In this document: piece after piece, positions 20,328 through 27,482 of the stretch
How the letters are laid out: each line of letters starts with the position of its first letter
Position numbering within the stretch: the first letter of the stretch is position 1
DNA from: a virus
Virus record (IMG/VR): IMGVR_UViG_3300021952_000023
Coordinates: 1-33,757 of that record
Strand: one strand, 5' to 3'
Length of the DNA stretch: 33,757 nt
The notes under the pieces: generated by a model
The model's database searches: none
Told to the model about the DNA's origin: nothing
Seen by the model: the letters and a program-made list of their open reading frames with translations, nothing else
Position numbers and translations under genes: made by a program

Positions 20328-22280
20328 CTACTTTCCGTATCTCTTCATCACATTTACTTCGGCCTCCAAAGGCAGACCGTTTGCCCATATAGGTGACGTG
20401 CACATGACGCTGTGCAGCGTCTGTGCGGCCATCTCCGCGTCTTTCTCTGGCACCTCCAGCACGATTTCATCGTGGACATGCAGCACCACGTCGTCGAGCT
20501 CGCGCAGGGCGCAGCGCAAGACGTCGTTGGCGGCAGCTTGGGTGATGTTTTCGCAGGCCAGACCCTTCCACAGACGTGCGCGGGGCCATTCTTTTGCATC
20601 CGCAGCCGGCTTCCACGACGCCTTTGCATAGGATACCCCTTCGGCCTCCAGTCGGGCATAGGGATAGCACAGGATTCGGCCAGACGGCAGGCAATACCAA
20701 AGGTGCTGCCCGTCAAACAAATACGTCACGCGGCCAGCGGAAAATTCGTGGCCTTTGTGGCGCATGGCGCGCAAGTAAGCAGATTCAAGGGCTTGCCAGT
20801 AAGTGACCGCCCACGGATTGGCGCGGCGCCATGCGTCGACCATCCGGCGGGCGTCAGATTCGGGTAAGCGAACCCCATACGCCCGGCCCATGGCCGCGAA
20901 GGCGCCGATGCCGCCGCCGTAGCCGCAGGCCAGCTCTTGCACCTTGCCGATCTGTCGCTGGTCTTTGTCGATCTCATCGACGCCGACGTGAAAGGTCTTG
21001 CTGGCGTTGTATTTGTAGACGTCAGCGCCGGTGCGGAACAGGTCGAGCTTGGCCTCAGAGCTGCGCTCGTTGGACAGCCAAGGGTTCATGCGCGCCTCAA
21101 TCGCAGACCAATCTGCTACGATGAGCACATGCCCCCGTGCTGGCACAAGCGCAGGACGTAACATTCCCTTGAGAACGTCAGTTACTCGCTTTCCATACTT
21201 TGGCACAACGTTGTGACCTCTGACCATGGCATGACGTATGTCATCTGGGGCAGCCGCGACCTTCCGGGTAAAGTTGTGAACTTGAGCGCCGTAAGACGAG
21301 GCCCGTCCCGTAGCTGATCCACCCGCAAATACAAAGGCTCCCCGGACCCGGCAGTCTTCTTCATCGGCGAGAGCAGCGAGGCGGCTGAACTTCGCAACCG
21401 ACGACGCCCAGAGGTCGTCGGCACATTGGATGACCTCGGCCACATCGGACGGAATTTCATCAGGATTCTCCTCAGCGCGAGCCAGCAAGTTGGCGCGCAC
21501 GGTTTTGTCGATGCTGAACTTCTTCTCACCATCTTTGTAGACGGTCATCAGCTTCAACGCTTCTTCACCTACACGGTCGATCACCCACTCGCGCATCTTT
21601 GGTGAGCGCACAGATTGGATCGCGCCTTCGGTGACCTCGGCCACGATCTCTTCGATCTCGACCAGCTCGTCGCTGGCGTACTTCACGGCAGCGCGGCACA
21701 GCTCGACGTCGGCCATGACGCCTCGGTCATTGATGCGCTCGTTGACGTGGTAGTCGGCCAGCTCCTCAGGCGAGAGCTCGCGCATCGCTTTGGAAATCGC
21801 ACGCATGGCGCGCACATCCTGTTCGCAATAGGCGATCATCTCGGCCATGAGCTCGGCATCCTCGCGGAAGGTGCCGTCGGCTTGTGGGATGGACAGCAGC
21901 CGGATCAGCTGCGAGCCGCGGTAGTCCTTGCGCATGTCGGCGCTGGCAAAGCGCCCTACATCCTCAAGGCTGCCTGGCGCGCAATTGGCCCGGGCCTGCG
22001 CAGCGGTGCAATAGAACTGCTCCAGCTTGAAGTTGACCTGCAAGACATACCAGAAGATCAACCGCTCGAAGGCAGCGTTGTGCGCGCGGATTTGGCCTTT
22101 GTGCGTTACCACACGGTCGGGCAAAGGTTGCCCAGGCATCCACGTCACAACGTCCTCGTCGTCGAAGGCGTAAGACATGCACAGCACGTCGGTGCTGCCG
22201 TCTTGCGCGTAGTTGTACACGCCTTTGGACATGAGATCGCATCGGCTGCGCGTCTCAAAGTCGAGCCACAGAATGCTCAT
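20328..22280 (-). CDS. DNA polymerase, family A, with 3'-5' exonuclease domain
   Basis: The 650-aa polymerase has an exonuclease domain with DFET (D7, E9), HNAAFE (67-72) and Y151-x3-D155 (YCEQD), so proofreading looks intact. The polymerase domain shows motif A VADWSAIEAR (388-397, D390), motif B R442-x3-K446-x7-Y454 (RQIGKVQELACGYGG) and motif C HVHDE (601-605, D604). Size and motif order match phage PolA-type enzymes lacking the 5' nuclease. It replicates the phage genome with the neighbouring primase-helicase. The start ATG overlaps the stop of the 74-aa gene. Confidence 0.95.
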   Translation of the reverse strand: MSILWLDFETRSRCDLMSKGVYNYAQDGSTDVLCMSYAFDDEDVVTWMPGQPLPDRVVTHKGQIRAHNAAFERLIFWYVLQVNFKLEQFYCTAAQARANCAPGSLEDVGRFASADMRKDYRGSQLIRLLSIPQADGTFREDAELMAEMIAYCEQDVRAMRAISKAMRELSPEELADYHVNERINDRGVMADVELCRAAVKYASDELVEIEEIVAEVTEGAIQSVRSPKMREWVIDRVGEEALKLMTVYKDGEKKFSIDKTVRANLLARAEENPDEIPSDVAEVIQCADDLWASSVAKFSRLAALADEEDCRVRGAFVFAGGSATGRASSYGAQVHNFTRKVAAAPDDIRHAMVRGHNVVPKYGKRVTDVLKGMLRPALVPARGHVLIVADWSAIEARMNPWLSNERSSEAKLDLFRTGADVYKYNASKTFHVGVDEIDKDQRQIGKVQELACGYGGGIGAFAAMGRAYGVRLPESDARRMVDAWRRANPWAVTYWQALESAYLRAMRHKGHEFSAGRVTYLFDGQHLWYCLPSGRILCYPYARLEAEGVSYAKASWKPAADAKEWPRARLWKGLACENITQAAANDVLRCALRELDDVVLHVHDEIVLEVPEKDAEMAAQTLHSVMCTSPIWANGLPLEAEVNVMKRYGK

Positions 22281-22501
22281 TGCATGCGATCCTGAATTTC
22301 AGTTGGATCGATGTGCATCATCTGGCCGATGTACACAGCAAACGAAGCGCGGGTGTCGTCCCCGAAAGGCATTGCGTTGACGCGCTTTATCACCTCTTCG
22401 AGGGCTGCATTCCAGCCCGAGGCAAACACCCAGCGGGCGGCGTCTTGAGGGCTCAGGCCCAGATCGCCGTACAGGCGCTCGTAGTGATCGTTGGCGTTCA
22501 T
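22277..22501 (-). CDS. Small hypothetical protein (74 aa) in replication operon
   Basis: The 74-aa protein (MNANDHYERLYGDLGLSPQD...) is mildly acidic. Residues about 16-40 (SPQDAARWVFASGWNAALEEVIKRV) follow a pattern frequent in small early phage proteins, where FxxGWNAA marks a helix used in many orphan early genes. It overlaps both neighbours by four bases (ATGA), indicating coupled translation between the 34-aa gene and the polymerase. No function assigned. Confidence 0.72.
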   Translation of the reverse strand: MNANDHYERLYGDLGLSPQDAARWVFASGWNAALEEVIKRVNAMPFGDDTRASFAVYIGQMMHIDPTEIQDRMQ

Positions 22502-22602
22502 AGGGGCGCCTCCTCTGCGTCAACAGGGTAAGCGGGCCCGCGGGGCTGGCGCGGCTCTTTGTAGGGTGGCAGCGGAAATTGGGGGAAGGGCCAAGTGTTC
22601 AT
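22498..22602 (-). CDS. Proline-rich mini-protein (34 aa)
   Basis: The 34-codon frame (MNTWPFPQFPLPPYKEPRQP then RGPAYPVDAEEAPL) has ATGA overlaps at both ends, with the 61-aa gene upstream and the 74-aa gene downstream. Nearly one third of residues are Pro and aromatic residues are frequent. The double coupling is the main support. It may bind a host or phage protein through its PP-x-Y-type stretch; this is speculative. A ribosome binding site for the next gene (GAGGAGG) lies inside its last codons. Confidence 0.6.
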   Translation of the reverse strand: MNTWPFPQFPLPPYKEPRQPRGPAYPVDAEEAPL

Positions 22603-22784
22603 AAATCCAGCTCCAGTTGGCGTGGATCGGTAGGCGGCGTGGTGTTCTCGGCCGCTTTGACAACCAGCTGCTGCGCAGCCTGGCGGATTTGCATGGCGAT
22701 CTTGAGCGCGCCATCATCGTCGCAGCCGTCACATGCCAGCGAGTACTCGCGCAGCAGGTGACAAATCTCTTGGTAAGGGTGCAT
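22599..22784 (-). CDS. Small helical protein (61 aa) in replication operon
   Basis: The start at ATG 22784 is preceded by CTGGAG seven bases upstream and gives MHPYQEICHLLREYSLACDG. An upstream in-frame start at 22901 would add 39 residues of unlikely composition and is rejected. The protein is helical with three Cys (about residues 8, 18, 21), a DDDGALKIAMQIRQAAQQLV helix and a disordered Pro-rich tail ending QLELDL. Ending in a short acidic/hydrophobic LELDL could suit a clamp- or SSB-binding peptide, but that is a guess. Confidence 0.65.
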   Translation of the reverse strand: MHPYQEICHLLREYSLACDGCDDDGALKIAMQIRQAAQQLVVKAAENTTPPTDPRQLELDL

Positions 22785-22901
22785 GTCCGTCTCCAGTAAA
22801 AAGGTGGGGCCTCGATTTGGGTTTCGACAAGCCGCAAAGGAAAACCAGAAAACTCTGCGGGTCACCATCCTCGATCGCTGGCTTAACAGCCCCCGATTCA
22901 C

Positions 22902-23558
22902 TTAGACCGCGCGACGGCGGCGGCGTGGAGCTTCCTCCGCAGCTGCTGGGGCTTCGACCGCATGGGCCTTGGCTTCAGCATCAGCAGTGCCATCCATACC
23001 AACCCACTCGACAACTTCAAACACCGGAGTGAAGATTTTGCCGTAGGACTTGTGAGTGTAGTGGTCCTTCTTCAAGCGCACCACAGGCACGGGCTTGGAC
23101 TGGTCTTTCTCGACCTGAGACGCAATTGCCAAAGCAAGGGTCTGGACCGCACGCTTGCCGCCCACCGAGGTGGTCGTGAAACGCGCTTCCATGTCCTTGT
23201 CTTCGCCATTGAGACACTTGAGGGACATGCCCACTTGCGTCTCCCAGCCGCGCTTGGCGCCAGTGGGCGCTGCTTCGAGCTCGGGCAAAGGCTGCGACAC
23301 AGACACCATCTTTTCGGCCAACACTTCGCCGTCGCCCCAGGCAATGGAGCCGTGGACAAAAGAGAAGGGGTTGACCGCCCAAGTCGAATCGTCTTCGATT
23401 TCGGTGGCGTCGGCTCCAAAAACCCAATGGCCGGTTTTGTCCATCTTGAGAATGACGGCGCCTGCGGGGCCGACATCTTTTTCAATAGAACGCAAAGCCG
23501 TTGAGAGGCTGGAGACTGCGGGGAGGTTAGCTTGACTGAACGCTACGATATTTGACAT
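22902..23558 (-). CDS. Hypothetical protein (218 aa), candidate ssDNA-binding/replication accessory
   Basis: This 218-aa protein lies between the DUF2800-type nuclease and the polymerase, the position where many phages encode an ssDNA-binding protein. Residues about 36-185 alternate strands typical of an OB-like beta protein (GHWVFGADATEI, EVLAEKMVSV, VPVVRLKKDHYTHKSYGKIFTPVFEVVEWV). The C-terminus is Ala/Glu-rich and ends RRRRRAV, so the usual acidic SSB tail is absent. Strong ribosome binding site AAGGAAG. No family is recognised with confidence; SSB is an inference from context. Confidence 0.7.
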   Translation of the reverse strand: MSNIVAFSQANLPAVSSLSTALRSIEKDVGPAGAVILKMDKTGHWVFGADATEIEDDSTWAVNPFSFVHGSIAWGDGEVLAEKMVSVSQPLPELEAAPTGAKRGWETQVGMSLKCLNGEDKDMEARFTTTSVGGKRAVQTLALAIASQVEKDQSKPVPVVRLKKDHYTHKSYGKIFTPVFEVVEWVGMDGTADAEAKAHAVEAPAAAEEAPRRRRRAV

Positions 23559-23569
23559 GATTGTCTTCC

Positions 23570-24703
23570 TTACTGAAGTTTAGAAAGGGCCGCAGATAAC
23601 TGCTTCCCGACGTTTAACACGGCGGGCCGGGGATCGCTCTCCGGCGCCAACGTGCTGCCAGTTGACACTGCCACGACAAGATTGTCAGGCAACGCCACCT
23701 TGCTCTTTTTGAGGGCTTTCTCGGCAGCTGCCGGAGAAATCACCTCGGGTTCTTTATGCGGGCTCACGCCATGAGCCTGGAGGAATGTAATAGCATCCGA
23801 CTCCTTGACCCACTGGCGTGTTGCGCGCTTCGGTACAAGTTTATACCCGGCGACCTGCTTGTCATTCTCAAGCATGGTGAACGCCAACTCGCGCAGGTCT
23901 TTGATCCATTCTTCGACCAGGTCGGCTTGGCCAAGCAACTTGCCGATCATATCGCTGTCCAGATCGTTGATTTTGATCTTCAGCGCGCGATCGACAGCGC
24001 CGGTCATCTTGGGGCAAATGGGTTTGGCTGCGCACCAACGGCAGTGATCGCCCACTGCCAAGGATGCGTTAGGCTGCTGGGCCTGCTTGACAGCGCGCAC
24101 AAGGTCAAGCTCAAACTGGTCAAGCGTCTTGAAGTCGGTCACCCAGCGTTTGACGTGGGGCGGCTGCACAATAATCAGCTCGAGCTCTTCAGTGCCATCG
24201 AACGCCCACTGCGTGATTTCGGTGCGACGCGCGGCCGCAGCGTAGAACAGCAGCTGCTTGTTGCCTTCAGCCGGCACGGGCACGCCGTCGCCAAACTTCC
24301 AGTCAAGCACAATGGTGCGCTTGCCAAGGCGACCGATCACGTCGGTGCTGCCGAAGGCGTCAGGGATCAGATCACCAAAGCCAACGCGGGACTCGACTTC
24401 GAGTTCCATCTTCATGTCGGGGTCGATCTCGTTGAGCGCCAGCAAGGCCGGTGCGATCTTGTCATCGATCAGCTCTTGCGTAAGTTTGATGCCGTTGTAC
24501 TCACGGCCGAGAAAGTCGGTGACGTGTTTGTCAGAGGACAGCAGGTCGCTCATCACGTCGTGCAACAGCGTGCCTTCGTCGGCGTACTTGCTGCTGGGTT
24601 TGGGGGGCATCTTTGCGACCAGCGCCACACTGCCGGGGCAGTTGATGACTCGGCTGGCTGTGGAACCGCCGACAAGGCTGGAATGCGCTGCAACTTGGGA
24701 CAT
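23570..24703 (-). CDS. DUF2800-type PD-(D/E)XK nuclease with probable 4Fe-4S cluster
   Basis: The 377-aa protein has the RecB/Cas4-like nuclease pattern: GTLLHD (H48), GSTDVI (D121), IVLDWKFG (D134 and K136) and NKQLLFYA (Q150, Y154). Four cysteines are placed as in AddB/Cas4 proteins: C22 (INCPGS) and C221, C224, C230 (HCRWCAAKPIC), suggesting a 4Fe-4S cluster tying the fold. This is the DUF2800 arrangement found in phage replication modules. It probably processes DNA ends in replication or recombination. It is the first gene of the minus-strand replication operon and has a GGAG ribosome binding site. Confidence 0.87.
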   Translation of the reverse strand: MSQVAAHSSLVGGSTASRVINCPGSVALVAKMPPKPSSKYADEGTLLHDVMSDLLSSDKHVTDFLGREYNGIKLTQELIDDKIAPALLALNEIDPDMKMELEVESRVGFGDLIPDAFGSTDVIGRLGKRTIVLDWKFGDGVPVPAEGNKQLLFYAAAARRTEITQWAFDGTEELELIIVQPPHVKRWVTDFKTLDQFELDLVRAVKQAQQPNASLAVGDHCRWCAAKPICPKMTGAVDRALKIKINDLDSDMIGKLLGQADLVEEWIKDLRELAFTMLENDKQVAGYKLVPKRATRQWVKESDAITFLQAHGVSPHKEPEVISPAAAEKALKKSKVALPDNLVVAVSTGSTLAPESDPRPAVLNVGKQLSAALSKLQ

Positions 24704-24733
24704 AGGGGACTCTCCTTTACTGATTGAGCCTCC

Positions 24734-24761
24734 ATGCTATCACATCAAAAAGGGTTGTCAA
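24734..24761 (-). promoter_or_regulatory. Promoter of the replication operon (leftward)
   Basis: Minus strand: TTGACA at 24756-24761, 16-bp spacer, TAGCAT at 24734-24739 with a TGA just before it (extended -10). The -35 is perfect. The nuclease ATG (24703) lies about 30 bp further on. Confidence 0.72.
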
Positions 24762-24783
24762 GAACTTTTTGACATGGTATGCT
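24755..24783 (+). promoter_or_regulatory. Promoter of the VRR-NUC/helicase operon (rightward)
   Basis: Plus strand: TTGTCA at 24755-24760, 17-bp spacer, TATGCT at 24778-24783. The -35 overlaps the -35 of the opposing promoter through the near-palindrome TTGTCAA. Transcription would start at about 24790. Confidence 0.72.
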
Positions 24784-24790
24784 TCAACGC

Positions 24791-25075
24791 ATGGAAAAAA
24801 ACATAGAGGCTCATCTGGTGAGCCAGGTAAAGCGTATGGGTGGCGTGGCGTACAAGTTTGTGAGCCCTGCCAATCGTGGCGTGTCCGACCGCATTGTGTG
24901 CCTGCCTGACGGCAGCACATGGTTTGTGGAGCTCAAGGCGCCCAATGGCCGGCTGTCGCCGTTACAGTTGCACTTTCAATCTGAGATGGCGCGCATGGGG
25001 CAGCGCTACGTTTGCCTGTGGTCAAAAGAGCAGGTCGACGAATGGGTCAAGGAGCGCGAATATGGTCTTGCGTGA
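24791..25075 (+). CDS. VRR-NUC domain nuclease (Holliday-junction-resolvase-like)
   Basis: I start at ATG 24791 (94 aa); an in-frame ATG at 24779 lies within the promoter -10 box. The protein shows the VRR-NUC core: MEKNIEAHLVSQVKRMGGVA, SPANRGVSDRIVCLPDG (D in GVSDRI), WFVELKAPNGRLSPLQ (E-x-K) and a final helix. These are the catalytic D...ExK and Q positions of the family. Such stand-alone phage VRR-NUC proteins usually precede a SNF2 helicase, as here. No Shine-Dalgarno is visible and the predicted +1 is at the ATG, so the mRNA may be leaderless. Confidence 0.87.
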   Translation: MEKNIEAHLVSQVKRMGGVAYKFVSPANRGVSDRIVCLPDGSTWFVELKAPNGRLSPLQLHFQSEMARMGQRYVCLWSKEQVDEWVKEREYGLA

Positions 25076-26357
25076 CTATCAAGAGAAAGGCGCTGACTTC
25101 CTGTACGAGCACGACCGCGCCATGGTGCTGGCGCCTGTAGGTGCCGGCAAGACTGCGCTGACGCTTACAGCTATGCGTGACATGGTGCGTGATGGTCTGG
25201 TGGCGCGTTGGCTTGTCGTGGCGCCCAAGCGCGTGTGCACAGACGTCTGGCCGGCTGAAGCGCCGAAGTGGGCGCCCGAGCTGACGGTGGCTGTATGCAT
25301 TGGCACGCCGCGGGCGCGGGCCGAAGCGCTCGAATCAGACGCGCATGTGGTTGTCATCAACTACGACAACCTGCAATGGCTGGCCGAGCAAGACATTGGC
25401 AGCTTCGATGGTATCGTGTTTGACGAGCTTACCAAGTTGAAGAACCCGTCCGGCGCGCGATTCAAAGCGCTGCTCAAAGTCATGTACGCGCTCAAGATTC
25501 GCTGGGGCCTGACCGGCTCGTTTACCAGCAACGGCCTTGAGGATGTGTTTGGCCAATGCAAGATCATTGATCAGTCGCTGCTGGGCCGCAGCAAAGGCGC
25601 CTACATGCAGCAGTATTTTTTGCTGTCAACCTACGGCGGCTACGACGACTGGACGCCGCGGCCTGGCGCGTTGCAGCTGGTGATGGACAAAATCAAGCCG
25701 GCGACGTTTGTGCTGGAGCCTGGCGAATACAAAGACAAGCTGCCGCCGTGCCATACCGTCGAGGTGCGTTGCGATCTGAACGACCGCCAACCCTATGAGA
25801 CGATGAAGAAAGACTTTATCGTGCAGTTTCCTGACGCGCAGGCCGTGGCCCAGAACGCCGCCGTCGTGACGCAGAAGCTGCAACAGATGTCGTCGGGGTT
25901 TGTTTACACCCCGCAGCCCGTGTGGTTTAGCCCGCACAAATTTGACGCCCTTGATGACCTACTCAGTGAGAACCAACATGCCAACACCATTCTCGTTTAT
26001 CAGTTCCAAGAAGAACTCGACGAACTCAAACGACGCTACAAAAACCTCACCACGCTGGACGATGATGACGCCATTGGAAGATGGAACGCTGGCAACATTC
26101 CAATTCTGGCCGTGCACCCAAAATCCGCAGGTCACGGCCTTAACCTGCAGCACGGAGGCCGACACATGGTCTTTCTGTCCCTGCCGTGGAGCCTTGAGCT
26201 TTACGAACAAACCGTTGGACGACTGCATCGCTCCGGCCAAAAAAGCGACGTGTGGGTGTACATCTTGATGACCAACAAAACGGTCGACGAAAAGATTTGG
26301 GCAGCGCTTCACGACAAGCGTGCGCTCAGTGACGTTGCGATGGAAGAGCTGAAATGA
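25062..26357 (+). CDS. SNF2/DEAD-like superfamily 2 helicase
   Basis: The ATG at 25062 has AAGGAG eight bases upstream and overlaps the nuclease end by 14 bp, giving a 431-aa protein. Motifs in order: Walker A APVGAGKT (24-31), APKRVC (motif Ia region, about 54-59), VFDELTKLKNP (DELT 121-124, motif II), LTGSFTSNG (motif III region), then motif V GHGLNLQ and motif VI QTVGRLHRSGQ (383-393). This is the compact phage SNF2-type helicase lacking extra domains. It likely remodels DNA with the adjacent VRR-NUC nuclease in replication or recombination. Confidence 0.92.
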   Translation: MVLRDYQEKGADFLYEHDRAMVLAPVGAGKTALTLTAMRDMVRDGLVARWLVVAPKRVCTDVWPAEAPKWAPELTVAVCIGTPRARAEALESDAHVVVINYDNLQWLAEQDIGSFDGIVFDELTKLKNPSGARFKALLKVMYALKIRWGLTGSFTSNGLEDVFGQCKIIDQSLLGRSKGAYMQQYFLLSTYGGYDDWTPRPGALQLVMDKIKPATFVLEPGEYKDKLPPCHTVEVRCDLNDRQPYETMKKDFIVQFPDAQAVAQNAAVVTQKLQQMSSGFVYTPQPVWFSPHKFDALDDLLSENQHANTILVYQFQEELDELKRRYKNLTTLDDDDAIGRWNAGNIPILAVHPKSAGHGLNLQHGGRHMVFLSLPWSLELYEQTVGRLHRSGQKSDVWVYILMTNKTVDEKIWAALHDKRALSDVAMEELK

Positions 26358-26375
26358 TTGTGATTAAGGAACGAT

Positions 26376-26567
26376 ATGGACTCGACAAAACTTAAGCTGT
26401 GGAAGGCCAAGCTCAAGGCGTCAAAAGCCGAAGAGCGCCAATGGGCCAAGGTGTACAACAAGGCCGAGCGCGCGATGCTGCGTGTGGGCCGACAGATCGA
26501 CGAACTGGAGAAGAAAATTGCAAACGAATTGGCGAAAGCTGAACAAAGAGCTGGCGCTGCTCAGTGA
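26376..26567 (+). CDS. Small coiled-coil protein (63 aa)
   Basis: The 63-aa protein (MDSTKLKLWKAKLKASKAEE...) is entirely charged helix rich in Lys, Glu and Ala with heptad-like Leu/Val spacing (about 5-58). AAGGA lies six bases before the ATG. It follows the helicase gene by 18 bp and its end overlaps the next gene by 50 bp in another frame. It may act as a coiled-coil partner or DNA-binding accessory; unknown. Confidence 0.7.
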   Translation: MDSTKLKLWKAKLKASKAEERQWAKVYNKAERAMLRVGRQIDELEKKIANELAKAEQRAGAAQ

Positions 26568-26709
26568 GCCCGAGGTGCTGGCGTTGCTTGACGCCGAGCG
26601 GGCGGGGCGTCGCCGGGTGTCAATCCTTGAGCGTCTCCATCAACGCTACACATCGCTGCGAGCAGCGCGTGAGCGCATGGAGATACTCAAAGAGGCGCGT
26701 GAGCCTTAG
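26518..26709 (+). CDS. Small helical protein (63 aa), probable TTG start
   Basis: The conserved-looking part is NWRKLNKELALLSEPEVLAL followed by ERAGRRRVSILERLHQRYTS and LRAARERMEIL, a pattern I recognise from many tiny phage proteins of unknown function. I prefer the TTG at 26518, which has GGAG upstream and begins just before that region; an ATG at 26482 would add 12 unlikely residues. It is the last gene of the rightward operon, and its TAG overlaps the stop of the oppositely oriented holin gene. Confidence 0.65.
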   Translation: MQTNWRKLNKELALLSEPEVLALLDAERAGRRRVSILERLHQRYTSLRAARERMEILKEAREP

Positions 26710-26885
26710 GCTTCGGGCGACTGGCGCTTGTCGTACAGCGACCAGGCCACGCCGGCAAGCGTAGACACGGCGCCGACCACGGCGTCCAACGTGCCGCCGC
26801 TAAGGCCAAACGACATCAGAAAGCCGCCGCCGACGGTCGTCAACAGGTGGCGCACGATGGCTTGAATGATGGTTGCGTTGATCAT
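26706..26885 (-). CDS. Holin, Pam3_gp28-like
   Basis: The 59-aa protein reads MINATIIQAIVRHLLTTVGG and contains GFLMSFGLSGGTLDAVVGAVSTLAGVAWSLYDKR. The conserved IVRHLLTT-x-GG-x-L start and the (A/V)VG(A)xSTLxGVxWSxYDK end match the small holin family named after phage Pam3 gp28. Two short hydrophobic segments (about 4-27 and 34-50) would form the membrane lesion. It lies downstream of and overlaps the endolysin by four bases (ATGA), so lysis genes are coupled. It ends convergently with the plus-strand operon. Confidence 0.82.
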   Translation of the reverse strand: MINATIIQAIVRHLLTTVGGGFLMSFGLSGGTLDAVVGAVSTLAGVAWSLYDKRQSPEA

Positions 26886-27265
26886 GGGTATTCCTTCCAG
26901 GGTAGTTGAAAGTGCGGCCCATCTTTGAAGGTGGCCCAATCGCCGCCCCACTCGATAGGCACGTTGACGTCTTTGGCCGCCATTTTCATGGCGCCAGCGA
27001 TGCGAGCGTATAACGGCCATGACCAGTCTATCTGGCCATCCACCCACGCCCCCAAATCCACGGCATGGCCATCAAGATGACGGCTGTTCATGGTTTGGCT
27101 CGAGCCTGCTTCAACTAACGCCTTTTGACGCTCGATTGTTCGCAAGCCTTCCAGCACGGCAAAATCCACCGTGCTGATCTCAATGGCGCGGGTCACTACT
27201 TTGACCAGATCAGGGTGCAAACCCTTGAGCCGGCCAAGCGATCGCGCGCCAAGTTTGAATGGCAT
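26882..27265 (-). CDS. Endolysin, M15-type peptidase (L-alanyl-D-glutamate/VanY-like)
   Basis: The 127-aa protein shows the M15 zinc-peptidase signature: S-R-H63-L-D-G-H-A-V-D70 (SRHLDGHAVDL), then EWGGDW (105-110) and DGPHFQL with the third ligand H118. Upstream, LEGLRTIERQKALVEAGSSQ (38-57) is the typical entry to the fold. There is no signal sequence, so release by the adjacent holin is expected. It cleaves stem-peptide bonds in peptidoglycan. Length suits the short phage endolysins. The ATG follows the 72-aa gene by two bases, and the stop overlaps the holin start. Confidence 0.92.
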   Translation of the reverse strand: MPFKLGARSLGRLKGLHPDLVKVVTRAIEISTVDFAVLEGLRTIERQKALVEAGSSQTMNSRHLDGHAVDLGAWVDGQIDWSWPLYARIAGAMKMAAKDVNVPIEWGGDWATFKDGPHFQLPWKEYP

Positions 27266-27267
27266 TT

Positions 27268-27480
27268 TCAGTGTTTACCAAAGAAAAAGCCAGCGATTCC
27301 CGTCAAGGTCGACCACAGACCGATGCCGAGCCACAGCGCGCCTTTTGACCGGCTCGCCATGTCAATCAGCTGTTCCATCTGCTGCTCCATCTTGTCCATT
27401 TTTTTGTCCATGTCCTGTACTTTTTGCCACAAGGCGCCGTACTTCACTGGATCAATTTCTGCGCTACCTTCCAACGCCAT
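27268..27480 (-). CDS. Coiled-coil protein with C-terminal membrane anchor, lysis-associated (70 aa)
   Basis: Residues about 14-45 (LWQKVQDMDKKMDKMEQQMEQL...) form a strong coiled coil and 48-67 (GALWLGIGLWSTLTGIAGFF) a C-terminal transmembrane helix. It sits directly before the endolysin. I start at ATG 27480 (GAGG upstream); a GTG at 27486 overlapping the previous stop is an alternative. The topology (cytoplasmic coil, tail anchor) differs from a typical i-spanin, whose anchor is N-terminal. It may be a second holin or antiholin. Confidence 0.75.
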   Translation of the reverse strand: MALEGSAEIDPVKYGALWQKVQDMDKKMDKMEQQMEQLIDMASRSKGALWLGIGLWSTLTGIAGFFFGKH

Positions 27481-27482
27481 GA

